Below are positions 1 through 8,688 of a DNA stretch of 64,000 nt, one piece after another; the first letter of the stretch is position 1; each line of letters opens with the position of its first letter. The stretch is from Methyloversatilis discipulorum (GTDB lineage Bacteria > Pseudomonadota > Gammaproteobacteria > Burkholderiales > Rhodocyclaceae). Under the pieces are notes generated by a model. The model saw only the letters and a program-made list of their open reading frames with translations, was not told the origin of the DNA and did not search any database. Where the stretch lies: assembly GCF_000385375.1 (NCBI RefSeq), contig NZ_ARVV01000001.1, forward strand, positions 2,108,001 through 2,172,000. The letters are read 5' to 3'. The translations under genes and the position numbers were made by a program.

Positions 1-360
1 CGCCAGTATCTGGCCGGCGAAATCGTGTTCGACGAGGGCGACGAAGGGCAGGCCATCTATGCCGTGGTCGAGGGCGAGGTCGAAATACTGCGCGCCGACG
101 GCAATCGCCAGCTGCGGCTGGCGCTGCTCGGCAGCGGTGAGGTGTTCGGTGAACTGGCGCTGCTCGATCAGGCGCCGCGGGCGGCGCAGGCGAGGGCATA
201 CAGCGACTGCCGGCTCGTGGTCTTCTTCCGCGCCGACTTCATGAGCCTGCTGGAAACCCATCCGAAGATCGCGTCCAAGATCGCACTGGCGCTGGCCCGT
301 CATCTGGGCGGCCGGCTACGCCAGGCCAATGCCGGCGCCCGCCAGGAAGGGCATCTGTGA
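1..360 (+). CDS. Cyclic nucleotide-binding domain protein, C-terminal part (5' end outside window)
   Basis: The reading frame is open from base 1, so the gene begins upstream of the window; only about 119 codons are present. The visible part is a cNMP-binding beta-roll of the Crp/FNR type: G-E-x-x-F-x-E-G-D-E-G near the start, then GEVFGELALLDQAPRAAQ, the usual phosphate-binding-cassette region. It ends soon after a short helix (HLGGRLRQANAG) with no helix-turn-helix, so it looks like a stand-alone ligand-binding domain or the C-terminus of a longer protein rather than a full Crp regulator. The ligand is unknown. The stop codon overlaps the GTG of the next gene (GTGA), suggesting translational coupling. 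Confidence 0.8.
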   Translation, partial: RQYLAGEIVFDEGDEGQAIYAVVEGEVEILRADGNRQLRLALLGSGEVFGELALLDQAPRAAQARAYSDCRLVVFFRADFMSLLETHPKIASKIALALARHLGGRLRQANAGARQEGHL

Positions 361-1478
361 GGCGGCTGCAGCCCTCGGGCGCCGGTCCCGTCGCCTGGTG
401 CGGCATCTTGCTGGCGACCACACTTGCGCTCTATCTGTTCCAGCACGTGCTGTGGCTGGTGCTGCCCTTCCTGTTCGGGCTGATCGCCTACTACTTTCTC
501 TACCCGCCGATGCAGCGGCTGATGTTCGCCGGCTTTTCGCAGGCGGCGGCGGCCAACATCACGGTCGGCGTGTTCGCCGTGCTGCTGGTCATCTGTTTCG
601 TGCTGGTGCTGCCCTGGTTTGCCGCGCACGCGGTCAGCGTGCAGGACACCGGCCAGCGCTATCTGCAGGGCGGCCTGGCCTTGCTCGACGATACGCTGCG
701 CGCGCTCGAAGCCCGTTCGCGCTTCATGCGCGACGCGCACGTGGCGGATGCCGTGTCGTCGCACATCGCCGCGGCAGGGGAGGGCTTTGCCCAGGAACGC
801 CTGCCGGCGCTGATGCTGGGCATCGCCGCCTGGCTGCCGTCCTTCCTGCTGGCACCTTTCCTCGCCTACTTCTTCCTGCGCGACGGCCGGCGCTTCCAGC
901 GCTTCCTCGCGCGCGCCGTGCCGAATGCCTTCTTCGAGCGCACCTTGCACCTGCTGTACGAGGTCGATCGCACGACGCGCGCCTACTTCCAGGGGCTGAT
1001 CAAGCTCACCGTGCTCGACGCCGCCTGTCTGGCCGCCGGCCTGTGGCTGATCGGACTGTCGTCGCCGCTGATGCTGGGGCTGATCACCGCAGTGCTGGCC
1101 TGGGTGCCTTACGTTGGTTCGATACTGGGTTGCGCGGTGGTGGTGATGGTGGCGGCGACCGACTTTCCGGGGTCGCCGTCGGTCGCCTATGCGGCGGTCG
1201 GGCTGTTCGTCTGCGTCCGTCTGCTCGACGATTTCGTGTTCATGCCGCTGACCATAGGACGCAGCCTGAAGATGCATCCGCTGGTGACCGTGCTGATGAT
1301 TTTCGTCGGTGGCGCGGTCGCCGGCGTGGCTGGCCTGCTGCTGGTGCTGCCGGTGCTGGGCGTCGTGATGGTGATCGGCGAAACGGTGAGCATCGTCGCC
1401 TCCGATCCGCGACTGCACGCACGGCACGCCCACGCGCGCCGGTTGCGCCTGCAATCGGTCACGCGCGACCTGGGCTGA
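357..1478 (+). CDS. AI-2E family transporter (PerM/UPF0118-like membrane protein)
   Basis: A 373-residue polytopic inner-membrane protein of the AI-2E/PerM family. Hydrophobic pairs lie near residues 10-60 (LYLFQHVLWLVLPFLFGLIA and following) and about 70-100, followed by a soluble loop and a C-terminal cluster of segments (SSPLMLGLITAVLAWVPYVG, then LLVLPVLGVVMVI). The conserved C-terminal region P-Y-V-G-S-I...DDFVFMPLTIGRSLKMHPL is clear. Family members export small molecules or act in Na+/H+ exchange; the substrate here cannot be told. The GTG start overlaps the previous stop as GTGA and gives the full family length. It converges with the globin gene, whose stop lies 5 bases away. Confidence 0.88.
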   Translation: MRRLQPSGAGPVAWCGILLATTLALYLFQHVLWLVLPFLFGLIAYYFLYPPMQRLMFAGFSQAAAANITVGVFAVLLVICFVLVLPWFAAHAVSVQDTGQRYLQGGLALLDDTLRALEARSRFMRDAHVADAVSSHIAAAGEGFAQERLPALMLGIAAWLPSFLLAPFLAYFFLRDGRRFQRFLARAVPNAFFERTLHLLYEVDRTTRAYFQGLIKLTVLDAACLAAGLWLIGLSSPLMLGLITAVLAWVPYVGSILGCAVVVMVAATDFPGSPSVAYAAVGLFVCVRLLDDFVFMPLTIGRSLKMHPLVTVLMIFVGGAVAGVAGLLLVLPVLGVVMVIGETVSIVASDPRLHARHAHARRLRLQSVTRDLG

Positions 1479-1483
1479 CGAGA

Positions 1484-1876
1484 TCAGCCCTCGCGATTGC
1501 GCATGTGGTCGGCGAGGTCCTCGATGGCGCTCAACAACTGCGCGTTGGCTTCGTCCGGCGGCAGCACTTCGTCCATCGCCATACGCATGCACATGAGCCA
1601 CTGGTCGCGCTCGGCTTCGCCGATGGTGAAGGGCAGATGACGCGCGCGCAGGCGCGGGTGGCCATAGGCCTGCACGAACAGCTGCGGGCCGCCGAGCCAG
1701 CCCGACAGATACATGAACAGTTTCTGGTTGGAGCCCGACAGGTCGGCCGGATGCAGCTTGCGGATGCCGTAGGCCTCCGGCAGCGTGTCCATCAGTTCGT
1801 AGAAGCGGTCAACCAGGCGGCGTATGGTCGGCTCGCCGCCGATGTGTTCGTAGAAGGTGGTGGCAGTCTGGGTCAT
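1484..1876 (-). CDS. Group II truncated haemoglobin
   Basis: A 130-residue 2/2 globin of the TrHbO type. It has the N-terminal F-Y-E-x-I-G-G-E motif, the central L-F-M-Y-L-S-G-W-L-G-G-P segment and G-H-P-R-L-R-A-R-H-L-P-F, where H80 is the likely proximal haem ligand, followed by E-R-D-Q-W-L with the group II Trp. Such cytoplasmic globins bind O2 or NO and are linked to oxygen or NO handling; physiology is not shown here. The gene stands alone between two plus-strand genes, with about 157 bp before the SapC-like start. Length is normal for the family. Confidence 0.93.
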   Translation of the reverse strand: MTQTATTFYEHIGGEPTIRRLVDRFYELMDTLPEAYGIRKLHPADLSGSNQKLFMYLSGWLGGPQLFVQAYGHPRLRARHLPFTIGEAERDQWLMCMRMAMDEVLPPDEANAQLLSAIEDLADHMRNREG

Positions 1877-2033
1877 GGCGTGGTGATTCTGCGTCGAGGC
1901 GTGATTTTATCGCGTTGCGGGACGGCTACATCGCGTGGACGGCGGTCGTTTTTCGCATGGACGTCATCGCTGCCGGCATAGAATCGCGGCGCTGCGCGTC
2001 GCTTACATGACCCGAGCCGAACCGAGGACTGCC

Positions 2034-2804
2034 ATGAAGACCCTGCTTTTCTACGACAACGTGGTCGTGCTGAACCGCGACACCCACCGCGACCTGCGCC
2101 TGAAGCCGCAGGACAACCTGAAGTTCGCGGCGGAAACCAATTGCGTACCGCTGGCCCTGGTCGAGTTCGGCGACGTCGCCCGCGAGTACCCCATCGTGTT
2201 CGCCCGCCTGCCCGGCGGTCTGGTGCCGGTCGCGCTGCTTGGCCTGCGCGACGCCGAAAACCTTTATGTCACGCCGGAAGGCAAATGGGACGCGCGTTAC
2301 GTACCGGCCTTCGTGCGCCGCTACCCCTTCGTCGCGGTGCAGGACAACAATGCGCCGGACAAGCTGCTGGTGTGCATGGACGACAAGTTCCGCGGCTTCA
2401 ACACGGAAGAGGGCGAACGCCTGTTCGACGAGAACGGTGCGGAAACCGACTTCCTGAAGAATGCGCTCGCCTTCGTGCAGGGTTATCAGAACGAGGCGCA
2501 GCGTACCGCCGAGTTCTGCCGCGAGGTCGAGCAGCTCGGCCTGCTCAACGAGATGAGCGCGATGGCGGAGCTCAACGACGGTCGCAAGTTCCGCCTCGAC
2601 GGCCTGTGGGTGATCGACGAAGCCAAGCTGCAGGCGCTGTCGGCGGCAGCGGCCGTCGATCTGTTCCGTCGCGGCTGGATGGGTCTGGTCTATGCGCAAC
2701 TGCTGTCACTCGGCCACCTGCGCATCCTGCTCGACCGCACCGCAGCGCGCGGCGCGGCCGACGCGCCGGCGACCGCCGAGGCGGCAGAAGCGACCAAGCA
2801 CTAA
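2034..2804 (+). CDS. SapC family protein
   Basis: A 256-residue SapC-family protein. Typical features are N-x-x-H-R-D-L-R-L (residues 14-22), the V-x-P-L-x-x-x-E-F-x-x-x-A-R-E-Y-P-I-V-F block, D-N-L-Y-V-like segments and the F-V-R-R-Y-P-F-V motif near residue 97. SapC proteins were named for S-layer secretion loci, but most proteobacterial homologues have no established function. I chose the ATG at 2034 (MKTLLFYDN) because it begins the conserved domain; a longer frame upstream from 1935 has no domain content. There is no signal peptide. The last codon overlaps the stop of the convergent sensor kinase gene. Confidence 0.85.
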   Translation: MKTLLFYDNVVVLNRDTHRDLRLKPQDNLKFAAETNCVPLALVEFGDVAREYPIVFARLPGGLVPVALLGLRDAENLYVTPEGKWDARYVPAFVRRYPFVAVQDNNAPDKLLVCMDDKFRGFNTEEGERLFDENGAETDFLKNALAFVQGYQNEAQRTAEFCREVEQLGLLNEMSAMAELNDGRKFRLDGLWVIDEAKLQALSAAAAVDLFRRGWMGLVYAQLLSLGHLRILLDRTAARGAADAPATAEAAEATKH

Positions 2805-4219
2805 CTTTTCACGCTTGCCGCGTTTGCCGTCACCGGCAGGGTCAGGCGGGCGATGAGCCCGCCGCCCTCGCGTGGCAGCAGGTCGAAGCGCCCGCCGTGC
2901 GCGCGCATCGTGCGCTCGACGATGGCCAGCCCCAGTCCGGCGCCGCTCTGGCCGGTGCGAGAGTTGTCCAGCCGGGTGAACGGGCGCTTCAGCCGCTCCA
3001 CCTGTTCCGGCGGAATACCCGGGCCACGGTCGCTCACGTCTATCCGGACCTCGTTGCCATCCAGACTGCAGTTCAGCTCAATCGGCTGGTCCTCGCCAGC
3101 GTGGCGCAGCGCATTGTCGATCAGGTTGTTCAGGCAGCGGCGGATGGCCAGCGGGCGAAAGCGCATTGCCGGCAGTGGATCGATATGACCGGTACTGACC
3201 GGCTTGTCGTGGCGCGCGTAGGCTTGCGCCGCTTCGAGCACCAGACTGGCCAGATCGCCGTCTATCGGCTCCTCGCCGGTAGTGATGCGCGCGAAATCGA
3301 GGAACTGGCCGATGATCTTGTCCATGTCGTCGATGTCGGCGCTCATGTCGCGCACCGTTTCAGGGTCCAGCCCCGCAAGTTCCATGTCGAGCCGCAGACG
3401 GGTCAGCGGCGTGCGCAGATCGTGCGAGATGCCGGCCAGGATCAGCGCGCGCTCGTCCTCGTTGCGGGCGATGTCGTCCGCCATCTGGTTGAAGGCATGC
3501 GCCACTTCGGCCAGTTCCTCGGCGCCGCATTCGGCCAGCGGGGCAGGGCGCTCGCCGCGCCCGATGGCCCGCGCGGCGCGCTTCATCGCCGCCAGCGGCC
3601 GTGTCACCCGCTGCACGATCAGATAGGCGCCGCCGAGCGCGAGCAGCAGGGCAGCCGTGCCCCAGCCGATCACCTCCAGTGCCAGCGGGCGTTCGATGCG
3701 ATTGCGCGGCAGCATGAGCCAGTAGTCGTCCACGCCCTCTTCGTCGGCAATGCTGAAGCTGACGAACAGTCCGCTCTGCAGCCCCTTGGTGACGACGATG
3801 CGTGTACGCGGATCGAGCCGTTTGCGCAGTTCCTGTTCGATGGCGAGCAGTGTGCTGTCACCCTTGACCGGCTGGAAGCCGGGAATGTCACCGTCGGGAT
3901 AGATGCGCAGGCCCTCGCGCATCGACAGCTCGGTGAGCAGTTCGAGCCGGCGCTGCGGATCGGCACTGACCAGCGAGGCGCGGGTGAGGTTGATCACGCT
4001 GATGACGATCTGCGCCGCCTGCTGGGCGCGCGGCCCCTGTTCGAGCCAGCTGTAGATGCCGGACCAGGCCAGCACCGACGCGGTGAGCAGGCCGGCCAGC
4101 AGCAGGAAGGTGCGCGCGAGCAGCGAACGCGGCAGCAGCGTGAAGCGACGCAGCGGACGACCGAGATTCTGTCCGGTCCAGCGCGTCAGGCTGCCGCGCC
4201 GACGTGCCCGCTTCACCAC
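2801..4219 (-). CDS. EnvZ-type sensor histidine kinase
   Basis: A 472-residue membrane histidine kinase, partner of the response regulator immediately upstream. Transmembrane segments lie near residues 33-53 and 182-202, enclosing a periplasmic region of about 130 residues; a HAMP domain spans roughly 203-255. The phosphoacceptor H266 is in GISHDLRTPLTRLRLDMEL, N369 is in the N-box (CLNNLIDNALRHA), and G-boxes DRGPGI (397-402) and GAGLGLAI follow. Together with the OmpR-like regulator this resembles EnvZ, but the stimulus is unknown. The start is GTG at 4219, 24 bp after the regulator's stop, so the two are cotranscribed. The stop overlaps the convergent SapC-like gene. Confidence 0.9.
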   Translation of the reverse strand: MVKRARRRGSLTRWTGQNLGRPLRRFTLLPRSLLARTFLLLAGLLTASVLAWSGIYSWLEQGPRAQQAAQIVISVINLTRASLVSADPQRRLELLTELSMREGLRIYPDGDIPGFQPVKGDSTLLAIEQELRKRLDPRTRIVVTKGLQSGLFVSFSIADEEGVDDYWLMLPRNRIERPLALEVIGWGTAALLLALGGAYLIVQRVTRPLAAMKRAARAIGRGERPAPLAECGAEELAEVAHAFNQMADDIARNEDERALILAGISHDLRTPLTRLRLDMELAGLDPETVRDMSADIDDMDKIIGQFLDFARITTGEEPIDGDLASLVLEAAQAYARHDKPVSTGHIDPLPAMRFRPLAIRRCLNNLIDNALRHAGEDQPIELNCSLDGNEVRIDVSDRGPGIPPEQVERLKRPFTRLDNSRTGQSGAGLGLAIVERTMRAHGGRFDLLPREGGGLIARLTLPVTANAASVKS

Positions 4220-4243
4220 TTCGGCGCGTGCCCGGGGCGGGCG

Positions 4244-4972
4244 TCAGCCATGACGGGTGCCGTCAGGCACGAACACGTAACCGAAGCCCCAGACAGTCTG
4301 CAGATAGCGCGGCTTGGCCGGGTCGTCCTCGACCAGCTTGCGCAGACGCGACATCTGCACGTCGATCGAGCGGTCGAAGGCGTCGTACTCGCGGCCGCGC
4401 GCCAGTTCCATCAGCTTGTCGCGCGACAGCGGCACGCGCGGCGATTCGAGCAGTACGCGCAGCAGCGAGAACTCGCCGGTGGTCAGCACCTGCTCCTGCC
4501 CGTTGCGGGTGAGCGTGCGCGCCGCCAGATTGACCTCGACCTGGCCGAAGCGCACCACGCGCTCGTCCAGGGTTGGCGCCCCCGGCGGCGGTTTCGGCGC
4601 CTGGCGGCGCAGTACCGCGTTGATGCGGGCAACCAGTTCCCGCGGGTTGAAAGGCTTCGGCAGGTAGTCGTCGGCGCCCATTTCGAGACCGACGATGCGG
4701 TCGACCTCGTCACCCTTGGCGGTCAGCATGACCACCGGAATCGTGTTGTCCTGAGCACGTAGTCGCCGGCAGATGGCCAGCCCGTCCTCGCCCGGCAGCA
4801 TCAGGTCGAGCACCATCAGGTCGTACAGTTCGCGAGCCAGCGCGCGATCCATCTGCGTGCTGTCGGCTACCGCCTTGACGGTGAAACCCTGTTCGCCGAG
4901 GTAACGTTCGAGCAGCGCGCGCAGGCGGGCATCGTCATCGACGACGAGTATCTTGCGTTTTTTTTCTTCCAT
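4244..4972 (-). CDS. OmpR-family response regulator
   Basis: A 242-residue two-component regulator. The N-terminal receiver domain has the acidic V-D-D-D cluster near residue 12, phosphoacceptor D56 in LMVLDLMLPGEDG and the conserved Lys in LPKPFNP. The C-terminal winged-helix domain ends in the DNA-recognition region S-I-D-V-Q-M-S-R-L-R-K-L-V-E and the W-G-F-G-Y-V-F wing. It is close to OmpR in both length and order of genes (regulator then kinase). Targets cannot be identified from the window. Upstream lie about 178 bp before the next plus-strand gene, which presumably hold its promoter. Confidence 0.92.
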   Translation of the reverse strand: MEEKKRKILVVDDDARLRALLERYLGEQGFTVKAVADSTQMDRALARELYDLMVLDLMLPGEDGLAICRRLRAQDNTIPVVMLTAKGDEVDRIVGLEMGADDYLPKPFNPRELVARINAVLRRQAPKPPPGAPTLDERVVRFGQVEVNLAARTLTRNGQEQVLTTGEFSLLRVLLESPRVPLSRDKLMELARGREYDAFDRSIDVQMSRLRKLVEDDPAKPRYLQTVWGFGYVFVPDGTRHG

Positions 4973-5150
4973 GGACCGATGCTACCCGAGCGCATCGGCG
5001 CAATTCAATTGTGCCGTGAGCGGATGTAACGCATTTAGAAGGTAGTTACCCGCGCTTACAAAGCGCCGCCGCCCCCACACACAAGGCTTACAGCCGTTGC
5101 ACAGCATGGACACCAAGGTAATCGACGCTGAGTTTCAGGGGGACGACAGG

Positions 5151-5435
5151 GTGAGCAAACGCAGACTGATGAGCATGGCAGTGCTTTGCGCTGCCCCGAC
5201 TTTCGTCATGGCAGCGGTTCTGCCAGCTGTAGAAGCGCCGTCGGAAGGCGGGCGGCCGGCCGTGCAGGCCAACGCACCCGCGATCGACGGACCGGCGGCG
5301 GCTGGCGACAGTGTTGCGGATTCGCACCTGCTGCTGCAGTACGCGCTACACCGCTCCAGTCGCTACCTCTACAATCCGGGCGACGGTGCGCAGCTGGCTG
5401 GCGCGGCCGGTCTCCTGGAGACTGTTGAACACTAG
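5151..5435 (+). CDS. Small secreted protein of unknown function
   Basis: I do not recognise this family. From the GTG at 5151 the product has 94 residues: a basic start (S-K-R-R-L), a hydrophobic stretch M-S-M-A-V-L-C-A-A-P-T-F-V-M-A-A-V-L-P-A that looks like a signal peptide, then a short Ala/Pro/Gly-rich mature part ending in Y-A-L-H-R-S-S-R-Y-L-Y-N-P-G-D-G-A. An ATG at 5106 in the same frame would add 15 residues before the basic start. I prefer 5151 because an AGGGGGA-like ribosome site sits 8 bases ahead of it and the signal peptide then begins at the N-terminus. It is 21 bp ahead of a second small secreted protein, likely one transcript. Confidence 0.55.
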   Translation: MSKRRLMSMAVLCAAPTFVMAAVLPAVEAPSEGGRPAVQANAPAIDGPAAAGDSVADSHLLLQYALHRSSRYLYNPGDGAQLAGAAGLLETVEH

Positions 5436-5456
5436 CGATTTGAGGAGCGTAATCGG

Positions 5457-5792
5457 ATGAAGTGTGCTGACCTTGCCGGCTCGCGACTGTACGGCATCCT
5501 TGCCGGGTCCTGTGTGGGTGCGGTGTTGTTCGCATCGACGCCGGCATTGGCAGGCCCCGGTGAAGCGGGCGGGCGTCGGGAGTTCGTCGAGCCGCAGCGC
5601 TTCGAGCGCGTGATTCCGGCCGGGGCGACGCTGCAGCCGATGCGCCGTTTCGATGAGGAAGCCGGCCCGGTCCGGCGACTCGACTTCGGAGACCAGCGCG
5701 GGAACCGGATGACGCCTGAAGAACGTCGCCAGTTGCGACGCGACATCCGCGATGCGGCGCGCGAGCTCTACCGCGACGCACCTCGACCGTGA
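5457..5792 (+). CDS. Small exported protein of unknown function
   Basis: A 111-residue protein with a clear Sec signal peptide (LYGILAGSCVGAVLFAS, cleavage likely after T-P-A-L-A-G). The mature part is Gly/Arg rich and closes with a charged helical motif, M-T-P-E-E-R-R-Q-L-R-R-D-I-R-D-A-A-R-E-L-Y-R, found at the end of other small betaproteobacterial exported proteins of unknown role. A GAGGAG ribosome site precedes the ATG at the right distance. It follows the other small secreted protein by 21 bp, and a strong terminator lies 105 bp downstream. No catalytic or binding motif is visible. Confidence 0.6.
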   Translation: MKCADLAGSRLYGILAGSCVGAVLFASTPALAGPGEAGGRREFVEPQRFERVIPAGATLQPMRRFDEEAGPVRRLDFGDQRGNRMTPEERRQLRRDIRDAARELYRDAPRP

Positions 5793-5897
5793 CCGGCTTC
5801 GGCCACCCACTTCGCTTTCCCCAGTTTCGCCCGTTGTCCGCTACAGCAGTTTTCGGCCCACACCTCCTCTCCGTGGGTTGCCGCGCAGCGGCATTGC

Positions 5898-5928
5898 GAC
5901 CTGCCCTCAGGGGCAGGTCTTTTGTTTT
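5898..5928 (+). terminator. Rho-independent terminator
   Basis: A perfect 9-bp GC-rich stem (GACCTGCCC / GGGCAGGTC) with a TCAG loop is followed by TTTTGTTTT on the plus strand. It ends the transcript of the two small secreted-protein genes and lies only 11 bases before the ATG of the DUF1501 gene. Confidence 0.85.
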
Positions 5929-5939
5929 CGGGAGCCTGA

Positions 5940-6977
5940 ATGGACCGTAGGCATTTTCTGCTGACCGCCGGAAGCGCCTCGCTGGCGCTGGCCAGCGAAC
6001 TTCGCGCAAGCGAACCGGCGCCGGCTCCACGACTTCTGTTCCTGATCGACCTGGTCGGCGGCAACGACGCGCTGAATACGCTGGCTCCGCACACTGACCC
6101 CGCCTACTATCGCGCCCGTCCGACCATCGCGCTCGACCGCCGCACGGTCTTGCCGATCGCACCGGGCCAGGCCCTGCATCCGTCACTGCGTCCGCTGATG
6201 CCGATGTGGGAAGCCGGCGAGCTGGCGCTGGTGCAGGGTGTGGGGTGTACCGGGGGCAGCGTTTCGCATCACCGTGCAACCGAAATTCTCGACAGTGCCC
6301 TGCTCGAAGACGCGCCGCTGCAGACCGGTTGGCTGGCACGCTGCCTGTCACTGCACGACGGCGTACGGCACGCGGCGACGCAGGCCTTGACGGTGTCGTC
6401 CGACCTGCCGGGGCCCGTTCACGGCTTGCCGCGCTGCCGCCGACTGGCCGACGAGTATCCGGAGAACATCGCCGGGCGCTTCGGCTTTCCGCCGGACGTG
6501 CTCGGATGCGCGCTGGCGCAGGCCTGTGCCGAACTGCTGACCGGCTCAGATGCCGCGGTCGTGCGGGTGGCGCTCGATGGCTTCGATACGCACGAGAACC
6601 AGCCTTCGGCCCACGCTCCTTTGCTGGCTTCGCTCGCGGCGTCGATGTCGGCGCTGCGCAGTGCGCTGAGCGCGATGGGTCGCTGGCGCGATACGCTGGT
6701 CCTCACGCGCAGCGAGTTCGGACGACTGGCGCACGAAAATCTGAGCGCCGGCACCGACCATGGCAACGCCGGCATCCAGCTGCTCACCGGCGGCCGCGTC
6801 GTCGGCGGGCTGCACGGCCGGACCTTGAGCTTCGATGCGCTCGATGCTCGCGGCGCCTTCGTGCCGGCGGTCGACTTCCGGTCGGTCTATGCATCGATCT
6901 CGCGTGACTGGCTCGGCGTCAGTCCGATTGCCGCCTTGGCGGCAACGCCGCCGCTACCGGGATTGCTGCACGCCTGA
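5940..6977 (+). CDS. DUF1501 family protein with Tat-like signal
   Basis: A 345-residue DUF1501 protein, a family related in fold to sulfatases/alkaline phosphatases whose biochemical function is not known. The N-terminus D-R-R-H-F-L-L-T-A-G-S-A resembles a twin-arginine signal, pointing to periplasmic export. Family hallmarks are the early G-G-N-D-A-L-N-T-L motif, G-x-F-D-T-H-E-N-Q near residue 215, and S-E-F-G-R...G-T-D-H-G-N-A-G near residues 260-280. It is somewhat shorter than many members. A GGAG ribosome site lies just before the ATG, squeezed directly behind a terminator, so a separate promoter is hard to place. The stop is 7 bp from the convergent REC-TPR gene. Confidence 0.85.
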   Translation: MDRRHFLLTAGSASLALASELRASEPAPAPRLLFLIDLVGGNDALNTLAPHTDPAYYRARPTIALDRRTVLPIAPGQALHPSLRPLMPMWEAGELALVQGVGCTGGSVSHHRATEILDSALLEDAPLQTGWLARCLSLHDGVRHAATQALTVSSDLPGPVHGLPRCRRLADEYPENIAGRFGFPPDVLGCALAQACAELLTGSDAAVVRVALDGFDTHENQPSAHAPLLASLAASMSALRSALSAMGRWRDTLVLTRSEFGRLAHENLSAGTDHGNAGIQLLTGGRVVGGLHGRTLSFDALDARGAFVPAVDFRSVYASISRDWLGVSPIAALAATPPLPGLLHA

Positions 6978-6984
6978 GGCGCGG

Positions 6985-8553
6985 TCAGACGGCGCGGGCA
7001 GTGGGCTTGTGCCGGTCGTAGCCGTGCTTCTGCGCAACGCGGTTGTACTGGATGTGCGCGTCGATCACGCGGCGCTCGCGCGGTGCGAGCGTGAACACGT
7101 CGATCAGGATGTTGCGCGCGTCGTCGGCCAAGGCGTCGTCCCAGTGCGGGTCGAGCTGCCTGATCAGTTCGGCCAGTCGAGCCAGTTCGGCGTCGACGCG
7201 GTCGAGATCAGGGCCGGCTGCGCTTTCCTCGGCCAGATTTGCCGCAGCCGCCTGCGCCCGCTCGCGGGCCGAGCGGGCGTTCTGGCGCTTCAGACGGTTC
7301 GACACCGTGCCGCCGGCGGATTCGATCTTGTCGACCAGACCGGCTGCAGCTTCTTCGTTATTGGTGGCGAAACAGGCCTCGGCTAGTTCGCTGGTCGCCA
7401 GCGTGTCCGGCTTGCTGAGCCGTGCGTGCGCCTGCAGTGCACGGTTGATCGCTTCGCGCGCGCCGCCCTCGTCGCCGCGCTGCGACAGCATGCGCGCCTC
7501 GACCACGTCCGACAGCACTGCCGCCGTATCGCTGCCGCCGAGCAGACCGCGCATCGCTTCGAAGCGGGCATTCAGTTCCTCAGCCGCTTCGGGCAGTTCG
7601 ATCAGGCTCTTGATCAGCGTCAGATGATCTTCTGCGCTGGCCAGTGACGTCCCTTCGGTACGGTCGACGACGCGGCGCATCACGCTGGCCGCGCGCTCGA
7701 CGTCGCCCGATTCGAGACAGATCTCGCCGATGCTGCGAAGCCGGCGCAGATTGTCCGGCGCGATCGAATCGGCGCGTTCGTAATAGGTACGCGCCTGTTC
7801 GAGTTCGCCATTGCGTTCGTGCAGTTCGCCGAGGAAGTCGTACACGCCCATGAATTCCGGAAATTCCTCGTTGATCTCGGCCGCGTGGCGCGCGGCTTCC
7901 GCGACGTCGCCGCGTTCGCGCAGCACCATCGCATAACCGATGCGCGCCCAGGGGACGGTGTTGCGGGCCATCACCGCCTTGTAGATCTCGGTGGCTTCAT
8001 CAAGGCGACCCAGGGCGATCAGGGCTTCGGCCCGGATGCGCAGCGCATCCATCGAGTAGCGTGGCAGGCTGGCGAGCACCTTGTCGCACTCTTCTATCAG
8101 CGCTTCGAGATTGCGCGCCGCCATCTGTTCGTAGATCGCCTTCAGCGCATGCTTCTTTTCGACTGCCTTGACCAGGCGTTCGCCGAGCTGACCGGACGTG
8201 AAGGGCTTGAGCAGGTAGTCGTCGGGCGCGAATTCGGCGGCTGCGACGACGCGCTTGCGGACACGCTCTCCGGTCACGATCATGAAGACCGAGGACAGCG
8301 GCAGGATGTCGTTCAGGCGCAGCTCTTCGAGCACCCGCAGTCCGTCCTGCTTCTCGCCGAAGTTGTAGTCGCACAGCACGACGTCAGGCGTAGCTGCCGC
8401 GCATTGCCGCAGCAGGTCAGCCGAGCTGCCAGCCATGCCCACGTGCTTGACACCCGCCTGCGACAGCTGTGTGCGCACCCAGGTACGCACGACCTGATTC
8501 GCGTCGGCGATGACCACGCGCATCTTGTCGAGGACTTCGGTCGGCAGGAACAT
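6985..8553 (-). CDS. Response regulator with C-terminal TPR-like repeats
   Basis: A 522-residue cytoplasmic protein. An N-terminal receiver domain (about 12-135) carries D62 in V-L-C-D-Y-N-F-G-E, T94 and K116 (LLKPF). No DNA-binding or enzymatic output domain follows; instead residues about 140-460 are helical, with tetratricopeptide-like spacing (A-L-I-A-L-G-R-L-D-E-A-T-E-I-Y-K-A-V and A-R-T-Y-Y-E-R-A-D-S-I-A-P-D). Such proteins act through protein contacts. An N-terminal extension MFLPTEVLD precedes the receiver. No kinase gene is adjacent, so the phosphodonor is unknown. It is transcribed alone, divergent from tsaB. Confidence 0.88.
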   Translation of the reverse strand: MFLPTEVLDKMRVVIADANQVVRTWVRTQLSQAGVKHVGMAGSSADLLRQCAAATPDVVLCDYNFGEKQDGLRVLEELRLNDILPLSSVFMIVTGERVRKRVVAAAEFAPDDYLLKPFTSGQLGERLVKAVEKKHALKAIYEQMAARNLEALIEECDKVLASLPRYSMDALRIRAEALIALGRLDEATEIYKAVMARNTVPWARIGYAMVLRERGDVAEAARHAAEINEEFPEFMGVYDFLGELHERNGELEQARTYYERADSIAPDNLRRLRSIGEICLESGDVERAASVMRRVVDRTEGTSLASAEDHLTLIKSLIELPEAAEELNARFEAMRGLLGGSDTAAVLSDVVEARMLSQRGDEGGAREAINRALQAHARLSKPDTLATSELAEACFATNNEEAAAGLVDKIESAGGTVSNRLKRQNARSARERAQAAAANLAEESAAGPDLDRVDAELARLAELIRQLDPHWDDALADDARNILIDVFTLAPRERRVIDAHIQYNRVAQKHGYDRHKPTARAV

Positions 8554-8688
8554 GAGCTGTGATGGACTCCGGACTCTGGGGCACAGTCAGGTGTAACGGC
8601 GGTACCCGCGTCGAACTTGAAGTATCCGCCCGCGCGGCGGGCAACAGAAGCCCCTACAATTCGCCTTTGCCATCTGTTGCTGCACTGC

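Noticed and set aside
2141..4762. 873-codon plus-strand frame across the histidine kinase and response regulator
   Set aside because: Out of frame with the SapC-like gene and antisense to two well-defined signalling proteins; no domain content.
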